The notes: generated by a model from the sequence alone, not told the origin. 64,000 nucleotides of DNA from G963666895 sp963666895 (GCA_963666895.2 CAXXNS010000012.1:48055-112054), one strand, 5' to 3'. Counted from the stretch's first letter, positions 15,921 to 28,523 are shown. Made by a program: numbers and translations.

Positions 15921-17759
15921 TTACGTCCGAAGGAGATGGCTTTCCAGCTCCCGTCGAAGGATCTCGAGCTCCACCGGCTTGGCCAGGTAGCCGTCCATAC
16001 CGTGGTCCAGGAAGCGCTCCCGGTCGCCGGACATGGCGTAGGCGGTCATGGCCACGATGGGCACGCTGGTGGCCGGGCCGCCCTGGCCGCGGATGCGCTC
16101 GGTCACCTCCAGGCCGTCCATGACCGGCATCTGGATGTCCAGGAGGATGAGGTCGAAGTCCTGCTCGGCCAGCAGGTCCAGCACCTCCTGGCCGTCAAAG
16201 GCGCATTGCACCTCGTAGCCCAGGCCCTCCAGCAAGCGGCGCGTGACGAAGCTGTTGTCCTGGTCGTCCTCGGCCAGCAGGATGCGCCCCCTGGTCTTGG
16301 TCGGGGTCTGCTCCCGCGCCCCCACCTGGTCCACCAGGTTGTCGGCCAGATCGAGGTTGACCCAGAAGCGCACCGTGGTGCCCTGGTTCACGGCGCTCTC
16401 CAGGCTCACCTCCCCGGCCATGAGATCCACCAGCTTCTTGACGATCCGCAGTCCCAGGCCCACGCCCTCATATTGCCGGGTGCTGGACCCGTCCACCTGG
16501 GTGAAGGGTTCGAACACGTCCTCCAGGCGGCTCTCGGGAATGCCCACGCCCGTGTCCTTGACCGTGAACACCACCTGCGCCCGATCCATGCCCAGCATCC
16601 GGCCCTCCACCAGGACCCGTATGGTTCCCGAGGGCGTGAACTTGACTGCGTTGCCCACCAGATTGAAGAGCACCTGCCGGATGCGCGCCCGGTCGCCCAG
16701 GAGCGGGTTGTCGGCCACGTCCCCCACGCTCATCTCCAGGTCCACGCCCTTGGCCCGGGCCTGGTGCTCGAACACGCCGCGCACCTCCTCCAGGACCTCG
16801 CGGACCAGGAACCGCTCCCGGGCGAGCACCAGCTTGCCCACCTCCACCCGGGACAGGTCCAGGATGTCGCCCAGGAGCATGGTCAGACCGCGGGCCGCGG
16901 TCATGGCCATCTCGTGAAGCTCCTGCTGCTCCTTGTCCAACTCGGTCTCGCCCAGCAGTTGGAGCATGCCCAGCACGCCGTTGAGCGGGGTCCGTATCTC
17001 GTGGCTCATGGTGGCCAGGAACTCGCTCTTGGCCAGGTTGGCGCTCTCGGCCGCCTCCTTGGCCCGCCGCAGGGAATCCTCCCGTTCCATCAGGGACAGG
17101 CGGTCGTCCCGGCGGCGCTTGATGAAGATGTGAAGAATCCAGCACACGCCTGCGGTGAGCAGGGTCGCGAACACGCTCATAGCCAGGGCCAGGGCCTTGA
17201 ACCGGGCATGCTCGGTGTTCTGGTACACCCCCAGGATGTTGTAGCAGGCCCGGGCATCGGCAACCAACTGCCGATAGTGGACGTCGTATTCGTCATCCAT
17301 GGCGGATTCCGGCCCGGCGCTCTGTTGCCCTTGCGCCCGGTTCCAGCGCTCCCGGGCCAGGCGCAGCAACGCGGTCTGGCTGGCGAGTATGTTTTCCAGG
17401 ACCCGGCGCAGGTCCGGATCGGACACGGGCCGGTACTCGCTCCAGCCGTCCCTGCCCCCGAAAAGCAGGGCCCTAGTGTACCAGATGGAGTTCCGGAAAT
17501 GCTCCATGACCTGGTCCATGTCCGCGTTCCGCTCCCCGGCCAGGATCTCTTTCAGCCACAGATGACCTTCGGACGCCTCCAACTGGATCTCCATGACCGC
17601 GTTCTTCCAGGCCCCATAATGCACCACCATGCGCTGGCCCAGGAGCACGGAGGCCAGGAGGGCGGCCACCACCAGGCCGCCAAGGAGCCCCACCAGCGGG
17701 ACCACCCGCCAGTGGCCGTGGTCCAACGACCCGAAATCCTTTTTCAAACCCCTCAGCAT
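15921..17759 (-). CDS. hybrid sensor histidine kinase with receiver domain
   Basis: A 612-residue membrane sensor. Helices at about 20-45 and 184-208 enclose a periplasmic helical domain of about 140 residues with no recognised ligand. A short linker leads to HisKA (H253 in SHEIRTPLNG), an ATPase (DTGVGIPE, GVGLGLRIV) and a C-terminal receiver with D541 in LLDIQMP and the closing KP lysine. Phosphate can thus pass within the protein and on to an unseen phosphotransfer partner. It lies between another sensor kinase and the liv operon, on the same strand, but 78 bp from the nearest gene, so it is probably transcribed alone. Confidence 0.9.
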   Translation of the reverse strand: MLRGLKKDFGSLDHGHWRVVPLVGLLGGLVVAALLASVLLGQRMVVHYGAWKNAVMEIQLEASEGHLWLKEILAGERNADMDQVMEHFRNSIWYTRALLFGGRDGWSEYRPVSDPDLRRVLENILASQTALLRLARERWNRAQGQQSAGPESAMDDEYDVHYRQLVADARACYNILGVYQNTEHARFKALALAMSVFATLLTAGVCWILHIFIKRRRDDRLSLMEREDSLRRAKEAAESANLAKSEFLATMSHEIRTPLNGVLGMLQLLGETELDKEQQELHEMAMTAARGLTMLLGDILDLSRVEVGKLVLARERFLVREVLEEVRGVFEHQARAKGVDLEMSVGDVADNPLLGDRARIRQVLFNLVGNAVKFTPSGTIRVLVEGRMLGMDRAQVVFTVKDTGVGIPESRLEDVFEPFTQVDGSSTRQYEGVGLGLRIVKKLVDLMAGEVSLESAVNQGTTVRFWVNLDLADNLVDQVGAREQTPTKTRGRILLAEDDQDNSFVTRRLLEGLGYEVQCAFDGQEVLDLLAEQDFDLILLDIQMPVMDGLEVTERIRGQGGPATSVPIVAMTAYAMSGDRERFLDHGMDGYLAKPVELEILRRELESHLLRT

Positions 17760-17875
17760 ACGCCCGCCTCTTCTACTCGCTCCAGACTTCCGCCGATGAA
17801 TACGCCTCTTCTAACATGCTTTGCCAATCATTGTCATTGGCCCGGACCGAAATCTCCACTGGTCCGATCCCTCCA

Positions 17876-17910
17876 AACAAAGAACGGCGGCCCCTGCGGG
17901 CCGCCGTTCT
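17876..17910 (-). terminator. terminator of the liv operon
   Basis: AGAACGGCGGCCC pairs perfectly with GGGCCGCCGTTCT around CTGC; TTTGTTTGG follows on the minus strand. It lies 24 bp after livF. Confidence 0.88.
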
Positions 17911-17933
17911 TGTCATCGTTCCAGTCGATCGGG

Positions 17934-18647
17934 CTAGCCGCCCAAATAGGACTTCTTGACTTCGGGGTCGTCCATGAGCTCCTTGGTGGGGCCTTCCTTG
18001 ATGACCCGGCCCGCCTCCAGCAGGTAGGCCTGCTTGGCGAACATCAGGGCCATGCGGGCGTTCTGCTCCACCAGGAGAATGGTGGTCCCTTCCTTGTTGA
18101 TCTCGGCCAGGGAGTCGAACACGCGCTGCATCAAGAGCGGGGACAGGCCCATGGAGGGCTCGTCCAGGAGCATGACCCTGCGGCCGGACACGAAGGCCCG
18201 GCCCACGGCCAGCATCTGCTGCTCGCCGCCGGACATGGTGCCCGCCTTCTGGTACTTGCGCTCATTGAGGCGCTCGAAGATGTCGAACACGCGTTCGATG
18301 TCCTGGGCCACCTTTTTCTTGTCCTTGCGGGCATAGGCGGCCAATTCCAGGTTCTCGAGCACGGTCAGGTTGCCGAACAGCCTGCGGCCCTCGGGCACGT
18401 GGGAGATGCCCAGCTGGGAGACCACCTTTTCCGGAGGATAGGCCAGCAGATCCTTGCCGTCGAAGAACATGCGCGTGCCGGGCTCCACCGGGGTGATGCG
18501 CGAGATGGCCCGCAGCGTGGAGCTCTTGCCCGCGCCGTTGGCCCCGATGATGGTCGTGATGGCCCCTTCCTCGAGTCCGAAGGAGATGCCCTGCAGGGCC
18601 TTGATCCGTCCGTAGGAGACGTTGAGGTTTTCCACTTTCAAGAGCAT
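17934..18647 (-). CDS. livF: branched-chain amino acid ABC transporter ATPase LivF
   Basis: A 237-residue ATPase, the family's usual length. Walker A GANGAGKSST, the signature MSGGEQQMLAVGRA and Walker B RVMLLDEPSMGL are intact, and the LivF-type ISHVPEGRRLFGNLTV stretch separates it from LivG. It energises import through LivH/LivM together with LivG. It is the last gene of the liv operon; its ATG overlaps the livG stop by one base. Confidence 0.95.
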   Translation of the reverse strand: MLLKVENLNVSYGRIKALQGISFGLEEGAITTIIGANGAGKSSTLRAISRITPVEPGTRMFFDGKDLLAYPPEKVVSQLGISHVPEGRRLFGNLTVLENLELAAYARKDKKKVAQDIERVFDIFERLNERKYQKAGTMSGGEQQMLAVGRAFVSGRRVMLLDEPSMGLSPLLMQRVFDSLAEINKEGTTILLVEQNARMALMFAKQAYLLEAGRVIKEGPTKELMDDPEVKKSYLGG

Positions 18648-19420
18648 TACACCACCACCTTTTCATCGCCCAGGTAGGCTTCGATGACCCGGGGGTCGTT
18701 CTGGACCTCTTCGGGGGTGCCCTCGGCGATGACCTGGCCGAAGACCAGGCACATGACCCGCTGGCACAACTCGGCCACCACCCTGAGGCGGTGCTCGATG
18801 AGGAAGATGGCCAGGCCGAACCGCTCGTGCACCGTGCGGATGACGTCGATCATGTCCTCCATCTCCTCCGGGGTCATCCCCACGGTGGGCTCGTCCAGGA
18901 AGAGCACCTTGGGCTCGGTGACCAGGGCCCGGGCCATTTCCACCCGGCGGGCCGCGCCGTAGGGCAGGTTGCTGACCCATTGGTCGGACCAGTGGTCCAC
19001 GCCGAAAAGCTTGAGGTATTCGTGGGCCATTTCCCTGGCCTCTTCCTCCTGGCGCAGGCGCTTGGGCGTGTCGAAGAAGGCGCCCGTGAGCCCGTAGGTG
19101 AACTTGGACCAGCGGGCCATCATGATGTGCTCGAGCACGGACATGTGCCGCCACAGGCGCATCTCCTGAAAAGTCCGGGCCAGGCCCATGGCCGCGATCT
19201 TGTTGGGGGCCATGCCGGTGATCTCCTTGTCGTCGAAGAGCACGCGACCGTCCGTGGGCCGGTAGATGCCGGTGATCAGGTTGAAAATCGTGGTCTTGCC
19301 CGCCCCGTTGGGGCCGATGAGGCCGACGATCTGACCCGGGTCGATGGCCAGGTTGAACTGGTCCACGGCGCGCAGTCCGCCGAAGCTGTGTCCCATTTCC
19401 TTAACATCCAACAGTGCCAT
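18647..19420 (-). CDS. livG: branched-chain amino acid ABC transporter ATPase LivG
   Basis: A 257-residue ATPase with Walker A GPNGAGKTTIFN, the LivG-type signature region LPYGAARRVEMARAL, Walker B VLFLDEPTVGM and the C-terminal LVFGQVIAEGTPEEVQNDP. The usual signature Gln after LPYG is Ala here, a mild variation. It pairs with LivF on the cytoplasmic face. It lies 9 bp after livM and directly abuts livF. Confidence 0.95.
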   Translation of the reverse strand: MALLDVKEMGHSFGGLRAVDQFNLAIDPGQIVGLIGPNGAGKTTIFNLITGIYRPTDGRVLFDDKEITGMAPNKIAAMGLARTFQEMRLWRHMSVLEHIMMARWSKFTYGLTGAFFDTPKRLRQEEEAREMAHEYLKLFGVDHWSDQWVSNLPYGAARRVEMARALVTEPKVLFLDEPTVGMTPEEMEDMIDVIRTVHERFGLAIFLIEHRLRVVAELCQRVMCLVFGQVIAEGTPEEVQNDPRVIEAYLGDEKVVV

Positions 19421-19429
19421 GACGCCTCC

Positions 19430-20779
19430 CTACACGCTTCGCCTGCGCGGACTCAACACCTTGCGGACGTTGAATTCCTTGAAGGATATGAGACCCCGGG
19501 GCCGGTAGATCATGACCAGGATCAAAAGCGTCGGGATGCAGATCCACTTGAGAATCTGCAAGGGACGCAGGGCCTCGCCCAACACCGAGATGCTCACCGC
19601 GCCGACGATGGAGCCGTAGACCGAATTGAGCCCGCCGAAGTAGACCATGGCCAGGACCTCGGCCAGGTTCTGGAGCCCGAACATCTTGGGACCGATGTAG
19701 CGCATGACGTGGGCGAACAGGCCGCCCGCCACCCCGGCCCAGAAGGCCGCGAAGAGAAAGGCGGTGAACTTGGTCCGCTGGGTGTTCACGGTCATGGCCT
19801 CGGCCGCCATCTCGTCGTCGCGCACCGCGTTGAGGCCTTTGCCCAGGGTGCAGGTGACGAAGTTGTTCATGATCCAGATGCCGATCACCACCACGCCGAA
19901 CACGGCCGGCAGGGTGGCCCAGTCGGGCTGGCCGGCCAGTCCGCGGGGGCCGCCCACGAACTCCAGGTTCTCCAGGAAGCTCTTGACGATGAACAAAAAG
20001 GCCAGGGAGATGATGGCCAGGTAGTCGCCGCGCGTCTTGAACGACGGCACGGCCACCAAAATGGCCCCGAAGGCCGCGGCCAGTCCGCCGAAGATCAATC
20101 CTATGGGAAAGAAGAGCGGAGCCAGGCTGGTGTTGATGAGCGCCACGCCGAACATGCGGTCGTCCATGAACACACCCATGGTGAACACCGAGGTGGCGTA
20201 CGCGCCCAGGGCCATGAAGCCCGGGTGCGAGCAGGAGAACTCGCCCATGTAGCCGTTGATCAGGTTCAGCGACAGGGTCAGCAGCGTGGCGATGAGGATG
20301 AGCTTGGTGGTGATGAGCCGGTAGTCGGACGTGCCGGTCCAGAGGTGGAACACAAGGTACAGGAGAGCCAGGTGCACGACCACCGAAACCAGCAGCGGCA
20401 TCTTGAGGAGCCCTTCGGCCACGTTGTTGCAGGTGCGGCGGGTCAAACGCATGACCGCCAGCATGGGGATCACGTAGATGATCAGGGTATAGGCGATGGC
20501 GCCGGGGATATGGGCCAGCTTGGCGTCGGCCCAGGTGCCGTCGGAGAACAGGGCGTCCGTGGCTCCGGCGATGACCTTGAAGATCAGGTTGATCCCGAGC
20601 AGGGCCGGAATCTTGTCCAGCCCCAGGGCCGCGCTCACGGCCTCGCCCGCGGCCTGCTCCAGGGCCACGGCCGCCAGGGCGCCCAGAATCCAAGCCATCA
20701 GCGGAACCCGGCCGAACCAGCGGCCCAGGCGACGCATGGGGCCCCGTTTCACCGGATGTTCTGTTTGTGCAGCGTTCAT
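19430..20779 (-). CDS. livM: branched-chain amino acid ABC transporter permease LivM
   Basis: A 449-residue permease. The N-terminal 130 residues hold extra hydrophobic segments seen in longer LivM proteins. The core then shows LSLNLINGYMGEFSCSHPGFMALGAY and the EAA-like cytoplasmic loop LGKGLNAVRDDEMAAEAMTVN. It forms the channel with LivH. It begins 26 bp after livH. The C-terminus ends in a basic stretch after MIYRPRGLIS, as expected. Confidence 0.93.
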   Translation of the reverse strand: MNAAQTEHPVKRGPMRRLGRWFGRVPLMAWILGALAAVALEQAAGEAVSAALGLDKIPALLGINLIFKVIAGATDALFSDGTWADAKLAHIPGAIAYTLIIYVIPMLAVMRLTRRTCNNVAEGLLKMPLLVSVVVHLALLYLVFHLWTGTSDYRLITTKLILIATLLTLSLNLINGYMGEFSCSHPGFMALGAYATSVFTMGVFMDDRMFGVALINTSLAPLFFPIGLIFGGLAAAFGAILVAVPSFKTRGDYLAIISLAFLFIVKSFLENLEFVGGPRGLAGQPDWATLPAVFGVVVIGIWIMNNFVTCTLGKGLNAVRDDEMAAEAMTVNTQRTKFTAFLFAAFWAGVAGGLFAHVMRYIGPKMFGLQNLAEVLAMVYFGGLNSVYGSIVGAVSISVLGEALRPLQILKWICIPTLLILVMIYRPRGLISFKEFNVRKVLSPRRRSV

Positions 20780-20805
20780 GATCTATCCTTCCGAATATGC
20801 CGGTT

Positions 20806-21723
20806 CTACAGGCGCAGGCGGGCGCTGTAGGCCTCGCCGAACAGACCGTGTGGCCTGAAGACCAGGATGACCAGGATGATGGAATAGGCGATGAGGTCCC
20901 TGAGCGTGGACGGGAAGATCATGGCCACGAAGACCTCGATGAAGCCCAGCATGTACCCGGCGATGCAGGCCCCCATGATGGAGCCGCGTCCGCCCAGGAT
21001 GGCGGCCACGAAGGCCTTCCACCCGTAGATGATGCCCATGTAGGGGTTGAGCACCGGGTAGGCCAGGCCGAACATGATGCCCGCCACCGCGGCCAGGCCC
21101 GAGCCCATGGCGAAGGTCAGCCGGGCGATGTTGTTCACCGGCACGCCCATGAGCGGAACCACCGCGAAGTCGAAGGCCATGGCCCGCATGGCCATGCCCC
21201 ACTTGGTGCGCTTCACGAACTGGTGCATGCCCACCATGAGCACCAGGGAGACGACCACGATCATGACCTTGATGTTGGTCAGGAACAGGGGCCCGATCTT
21301 GAAGTAGACCGGCTGGATCAGGGTCGGGAAGGAAAGCTTCTGCCCGCCCGCGATGGCCAGCACCCCGGTCTCCAGGATGATGCCGATCATGAGCCCGGTG
21401 ATGGCCGCCGAGGCGCGCGGCGCGTCCCGCAGGGGCCGGTAGCCCACGCGCTCCACGACCATGCCGATGCAGGCCGTGAGGATCATGGAAATGACGATGG
21501 TCAGGCCCAGGATCAGCCAGGAGGGCAGGGCCACGAAATACATGAGCAGCAGTGTGGCGATGCCGAACCCGATGTAGGTGCCGGTCATGAAGATGTCGCC
21601 GTGGGCGAAGTTGAAGAGCATCAGGATGGAATAGACCATCGAGTAGCCCAGGGCGATGACGGCGTAGAAACTGCCGAACTGAAGGGCGTTGACCAGATTT
21701 TGAAGAACGACGTTGATGTTCAT
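20806..21723 (-). CDS. livH: branched-chain amino acid ABC transporter permease LivH
   Basis: A 305-residue permease with eight hydrophobic segments. Family marks are ALQFGSFYAVIALGYSMVY at the N-terminus, MLFNFAHGDIFMTGTYIG, and the cytoplasmic RAMAFDFAVVPLMGVPVNN loop. The C-terminus VFRPHGLFG is typical. It follows livK after 100 bp that contain a strong hairpin, so its level may be set lower than that of the binding protein. Confidence 0.93.
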   Translation of the reverse strand: MNINVVLQNLVNALQFGSFYAVIALGYSMVYSILMLFNFAHGDIFMTGTYIGFGIATLLLMYFVALPSWLILGLTIVISMILTACIGMVVERVGYRPLRDAPRASAAITGLMIGIILETGVLAIAGGQKLSFPTLIQPVYFKIGPLFLTNIKVMIVVVSLVLMVGMHQFVKRTKWGMAMRAMAFDFAVVPLMGVPVNNIARLTFAMGSGLAAVAGIMFGLAYPVLNPYMGIIYGWKAFVAAILGGRGSIMGACIAGYMLGFIEVFVAMIFPSTLRDLIAYSIILVILVFRPHGLFGEAYSARLRL

Positions 21724-21746
21724 GCTGAACCGCTCCGGTGCAGATT

Positions 21747-21783
21747 GAGGCCCGGGGGGCGATTACCGCGCCCCGGGCCTCTT
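21747..21783 (-). promoter_or_regulatory. intercistronic hairpin between livK and livH
   Basis: GAGGCCCGGGG pairs with CCCCGGGCCTC around a short loop. No T tract follows on the minus strand. In binding-protein operons such hairpins often stabilise the upstream message or limit read-through; that role is inferred. Confidence 0.5.
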
Positions 21784-21823
21784 GTCAAAGGCGGATCAGA
21801 TCCGCGCGCAAGTCCTCAGAGGA

Positions 21824-22975
21824 CTAGGGGCAGACCGACTTGAAGAAGCTGTACTTGCCCTCTTCGTTGATCTGGACGACCACGGCGCACTTGATCGGGT
21901 CACCCTCGGGGGTGAAGGTCATGTTGCCGGTGATGCCCTCGAAGTCCTTGACCGCGCCCAGGGCGTTCTTGACGGCTTCGCGGTCGGCCTTGAGGTCGCC
22001 GGTCAGGCCGCCGGTGCCCTGGATGGCGGACAGCAGCAGCTTCAGGGAGTCGTAGGTCAGAGCGGCCACGTCGTCAGGGGTGGCGCCGTAGAGCTCGTTG
22101 TACTTGTCGATGAAGGCCTTGGTGGCGCCCTGGGCGCCGGCCGCGGCGTAGTGGGTGGAGAAGTAGTAGCCCTTGCAGTCGTCGCCGCACAGGCCCATCA
22201 GGTCGCCGGAACCCCAGGAGTCGGAGCCCAGGATCGGCTTGTCCCAACCAAAGCCCTTGGCCTGCTTCACGATCAGCGGGATCTCATTGTAGTACTGGGG
22301 CACGAACAGGACGTCGGCGCCGGAGCCGATGATGTTGGTCAGCTGGGCGGAGAAGTCCACGTCGTTGGTGGTGAAGGACTCGAAGGCGACCACGGAGCCG
22401 GCGCCGTGAATCTCTTCAAAGGCGGCCTTGAAGAACTCGGCCAGGCCCTTGGGGTAGTCGGAGGCCACGTCGTAGATGACGGCGGCCGTCTTGGCGCCCA
22501 GTTCCTCGGTGGCGAACTTGGCGGCAACCGGGCCCTGGAAGGGATCCAGGAAGCAGCCGCGGAACACGTACGGACGGTCCGTGGTGGTGTTGGGGTTGGT
22601 GGACCAGGGGCTGATCATGGGGGTGGCGAAGTTGTTGCACACTTCACCGGCCGGCACGGCCTGGCTGGAAGCCTGGGGGCCGACGATGGCCAGGACCTCG
22701 TCCTCGGTGACCAGCTTGGTGGCGGCCTTGACCGCGGACTCGGCCTTGGACTCGTTGTCCTCGTAGACGAACTCGACCTGGTAGGTCTTGTCGCCCACGG
22801 TCACGCCGTCAGCCAGCTCGGCCTTGAGCAGCTCGGCGGCGTTCTTGGAGGACTGGCCCACGTCCGGCAGCTCGCCGGTCAACGGGATGTTCAGGCCGAT
22901 GGTGATGGTGTCGGCCGCGTAGCCGGGTACGGCCAACAGCATGGTCAGAAACAGAAGGGCAAAAATCTTTTTCAT
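21824..22975 (-). CDS. livK: branched-chain amino acid ABC transporter substrate-binding protein
   Basis: A 383-residue exported binding protein. A signal peptide (1-21, ending GYA) precedes the mature start ADTITIGLNIPLTGELPD, which is the LivJ/LivK family pattern. VGPQASSQAVPAGEV forms part of the ligand pocket region. It captures an amino acid, leucine-type by family, in the periplasm for LivHMGF. A good ribosome binding site (GGAGGAG) precedes the ATG. The specificity could also be for other amino acids or amides, since this family is broad. Confidence 0.92.
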   Translation of the reverse strand: MKKIFALLFLTMLLAVPGYAADTITIGLNIPLTGELPDVGQSSKNAAELLKAELADGVTVGDKTYQVEFVYEDNESKAESAVKAATKLVTEDEVLAIVGPQASSQAVPAGEVCNNFATPMISPWSTNPNTTTDRPYVFRGCFLDPFQGPVAAKFATEELGAKTAAVIYDVASDYPKGLAEFFKAAFEEIHGAGSVVAFESFTTNDVDFSAQLTNIIGSGADVLFVPQYYNEIPLIVKQAKGFGWDKPILGSDSWGSGDLMGLCGDDCKGYYFSTHYAAAGAQGATKAFIDKYNELYGATPDDVAALTYDSLKLLLSAIQGTGGLTGDLKADREAVKNALGAVKDFEGITGNMTFTPEGDPIKCAVVVQINEEGKYSFFKSVCP

Positions 22976-23069
22976 GAGAACTCTCCTCCTTGGAAGGACA
23001 AAAACGTACGTTCACCCTAAGTTGCCAGCTCTACGGAAGGCTCCCCTATACCGTACTCCGGGGTAAAAA

Positions 23070-23082
23070 GGAAAGCGTTTCC
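23070..23082. promoter_or_regulatory. dyad operator candidate in the liv promoter region
   Basis: GGAAA-GCG-TTTCC lies about 95 bp ahead of livK, close to a weak promoter (TTTCCT, 18 bp, TATAGG on the minus strand). The central CG and A/T-rich arms resemble LacI-family operators. The remaining 330-bp gap between livK and the kinase gene holds no other gene I can support. Confidence 0.35.
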
Positions 23083-23244
23083 ATGGCGGTTGTGTTTTGT
23101 TCTTTTATTCCGGACCACTAACACCAGCGCCGGACCGGCCCGAAGCGGACCCCGATTTTCTTTCCGAAAACAAGGGGTTCGGCAATTTTCACACGGCGGC
23201 TGATCAACGTCCCAATTTGGACTGAAAAACGGGTCCGGAATACG

Positions 23245-23270
23245 GAAAACCGGCCCTGGAACAGGCCGTC
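23245..23270 (-). terminator. terminator after the frameshifted hybrid kinase
   Basis: On the minus strand CGGCC pairs with GGCCG around an eight-base loop and is followed by GTTTTCC. It is a modest hairpin 37 bp after the kinase stop. Confidence 0.5.
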
Positions 23271-23306
23271 ATGAAGGAATGGGAGGCTCGTTCCGAATCA
23301 CGCGGC

Positions 23307-26065
<2,759 letters not shown>

Positions 26066-26203
26066 TACCTTCAATATACCCCGGGAATACAGCCTTGGCA
26101 ATATATCCTTGGGAAAACCCGAATAATGCGAAAAAACGTTTGAAAAAAACCCGGGATTGAACACGGCCCGGCAAATCCCTATACTCCGGCAAAGGAGCCC
26201 GCC

Positions 26204-26828
26204 ATGATTCAGCGCGCAACGTCCGCCTGCCTCGCAGCTCTGCTGCTGATCCTGTCCGCCACCCAGGCCCTGGCCCTTCAGGCCGGGGTGGTCAACCGGA
26301 TCCAGGGCCGGCCGAGGCCGCCCGGAACGGACAGCGCGTGGCCCTGGCCCCGGGCAGCGCGGTGCACGTGGGCGACGTGCTGGTGACCGGCCCGGAGGCG
26401 CGCCTGGCCGTGCGCTTCACCGACGGCACCCTCCTGACCCTGGGCGCGGACACCACCATCACCGTGGACGAGTACGTCTATTGCGCGGACGGCTCCCTGG
26501 TCCTGGACATGGCCGGAGGCGTATTCCGGATCATCTCCGGCGAGTTGGCCCGGCTCAACCCGGACAAGTTCACACGTCCAGACCCCCCTGGCCGTCATCG
26601 GCATTCGGGGCACGGATTTCTGGGGAGGATTCCTGGAGGGCCGGAGAACTGGACGTGCTGCTCATCACGGGCACGGCCGTGACCGTGCGCAACCCGGGCG
26701 GCACGGTCACCCTCACCGAGCCAGGAGTGGGCGTCACCGTGGGCACCAAGGACCGCATGCCCATGCTTCCCAAGGAATGGACCCAGGACAAGAAGTCCCG
26801 GGCCCTGTCGTCCGTAGCCTTTGACTAG
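26204..26828 (+). pseudogene. exported FecR-like domain protein, three frameshifts
   Basis: A signal peptide (SACLAALLLILSATQALA) follows the AAAGGAG ribosome binding site. The FecR-like beta domain is then spread over several frames: APGSAVHVGDVLVTGPEARL, then QTPLAVIGIRGTDFWGGFLE, then AGELDVLLITGTAVTVRNPGG. The breaks are a missing base near 26310 (GGCCGGCCGAGG), an extra base near 26574 and an extra G near 26638. Correcting them gives a protein of about 207 residues with the RGTDFW motif intact. Such exported FecR-like proteins are of unsettled function and need not belong to iron signalling. It is convergent with the GGDEF gene. Confidence 0.75.
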
Positions 26829-26831
26829 GCC

Positions 26832-28447
26832 CTAGTTCGGAGCCACCACGCAGGAATTCCTGCCCCGAGCCTTGGCCACACCCATGGCCTGAGTGGCCTT
26901 GTTGACCAGATCCTCGGGGGTCTCCCCGTGGTCCGGGTACACGGCCGCGCCCAGGCAGACCGTCACGCAGCCCGGGCCCGAATCCAGGCAATGGGGGGAG
27001 CGGAGAACGGCCATAACCCGCTCGTTCAGCAGGTGGACCGAGTCCAGGCTGGCGATCTCGCTCAAGATCACGGCGAAGGATCGGTTGCCCAGGCGGGCCA
27101 CGGTGTCCGACTTGCGTAGGGAGTGCTTGAGCGCTTCGGCCACCCGAAACAAGGTCTCGTTGTCGAGGAACCCGCCCTGGCCGCCCCTGTCCGGGCCGGG
27201 TTCGGACAGGTCCAGGCGCATGATCCCGTACATGCGGTTGTAGCGCACCGCGGACTCGTGAACCAGGCGCAGCCGGTCGTGGAACAGGATGCGGTTGGGC
27301 AGGCCGGTCAGGCTGTCGTAGTGGGCCATGCTCTCCAGCTGGGCCCGGTAGATGCGGCGGCTGGTCACGGCCAGGGCCAGGAGCCAGGCCACCAGGGCGA
27401 TGATCACGAACAGTCCCGAGGTCAGCAGGAACAGGGTCAGCATCAGGCTCTTGGAATGCTCCCGCACCATCTCGTGGGGGATGTGGGAGACCAGGACCCA
27501 GAAATAGTCGCCCGCGCCCAGGGCGCGCTCGCTGGGAGCGAAGGCCAGGGGCGAGCCGGTGCTCGAGTGCTGCGATCCCTCCAGAGGAAGAACCTTGGCA
27601 AAGGTGAACATCCCCCTGTCCGTGATGAACTGGCCGCGGGCCTTGCCCAGTATCCGCCGCCATTCGTCGGGGTAGCGCTCGGCAAAGGAGCGGTCCGCCC
27701 GCTCCGGGATCATGAACCCCCATTCGTCCTCGTGGGCGTTGGACAGAAGCCAGTAGCCCTCCGAATTGAGGAGCATGGTCTGGCCCCTGGCGGTCAGGCC
27801 GATGTCCGTGAGCTGGTCCAGCATGTTCCTGGCCAGGTAGTTGAGCAGCACCACCCCGCGTTTCTTCCCCGGCTGTCGAAGACCGGGGCCCCGAACCGGA
27901 TCATGGGCTTGTAGGGCCGCCCAAGGTCGCCGTGCTCGTTCTTCAGGTCCAGGGGGGACACGTACACCTGCCCCTGGTCCAGGGAGAAGGTGTCCAGGAA
28001 GTAGTACCGGCCCGCCTTGTCCTGGAGCCGTTCGTCCGGGACCAGACCCGGGATGCCCGAAGTGAGGTTGACGCGGATCCGCTCCTTGCCGTTCTCGTCC
28101 AGGAGGCGGACCTGGTCGTAGACGCTCTGCAGCCTGGACAGAGCCAGGAATTCCGTGGCCAGGCCCTCCCGGGCCTCCTGGCTGCCCGTATCCAGCAACT
28201 CTTGCAATTCATTCTGCTCGACCAGGAAGGACAGGTCCCGGATCACGGCCTTGAACGTGGCGTCGATGGTCTGCTGCTGCAGGCCCAGCACGTAGCGTTC
28301 CTGGTCCTGGATGGTGCGCAGGAAGTCGGCCGACTGGGAACGGTAGAACATCCCGGCCGCCCCGGCCAGAACGGCTCCGCAGACCAGAAAGATGACGAAA
28401 AAGCGGTTCAGGGAGGCGCGCAAAGGTCTCTCGTTCAGGGGGGGCAT
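26832..28447 (-). pseudogene. dCache sensor protein with degenerate GGDEF domain, one frameshift
   Basis: The N-terminal part (from 28447) holds a membrane helix (FFVIFLVCGAVLAGAAGMF) and the first half of a periplasmic Cache domain. One base is missing at about 27861-27870, inside a G/A run, and the frame continues as VVLLNYLARNMLDQLTDIGL, then a second membrane helix and a GGDEF domain starting HYDSLTGLPNRILFHDRL. The catalytic GGDEF motif is replaced by GNRSF (VARLGNRSFAVILSE), so diguanylate cyclase activity is unlikely even if the frame is restored. The corrected protein would be about 538 residues. It may act as a sensor scaffold or c-di-GMP pathway modulator. Confidence 0.78.
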
Positions 28448-28523
28448 GCCGTTAATCTATACCGCGCCGGTCATAGTGGCAATACCGGTATACGATCCGA
28501 CGCCTTCCCTTCCCCAGTCAGGA

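Noticed and set aside
26204..26828. FecR-like gene as part of a FecI/FecR iron signalling system
   Set aside because: No ECF sigma factor or TonB receptor is nearby, and the exported layout with a signal peptide differs from membrane-spanning anti-sigma FecR.
28486..28497. ATACCGGTAT palindrome ahead of the dCache-GGDEF gene
   Set aside because: Too short to separate from chance without other copies.
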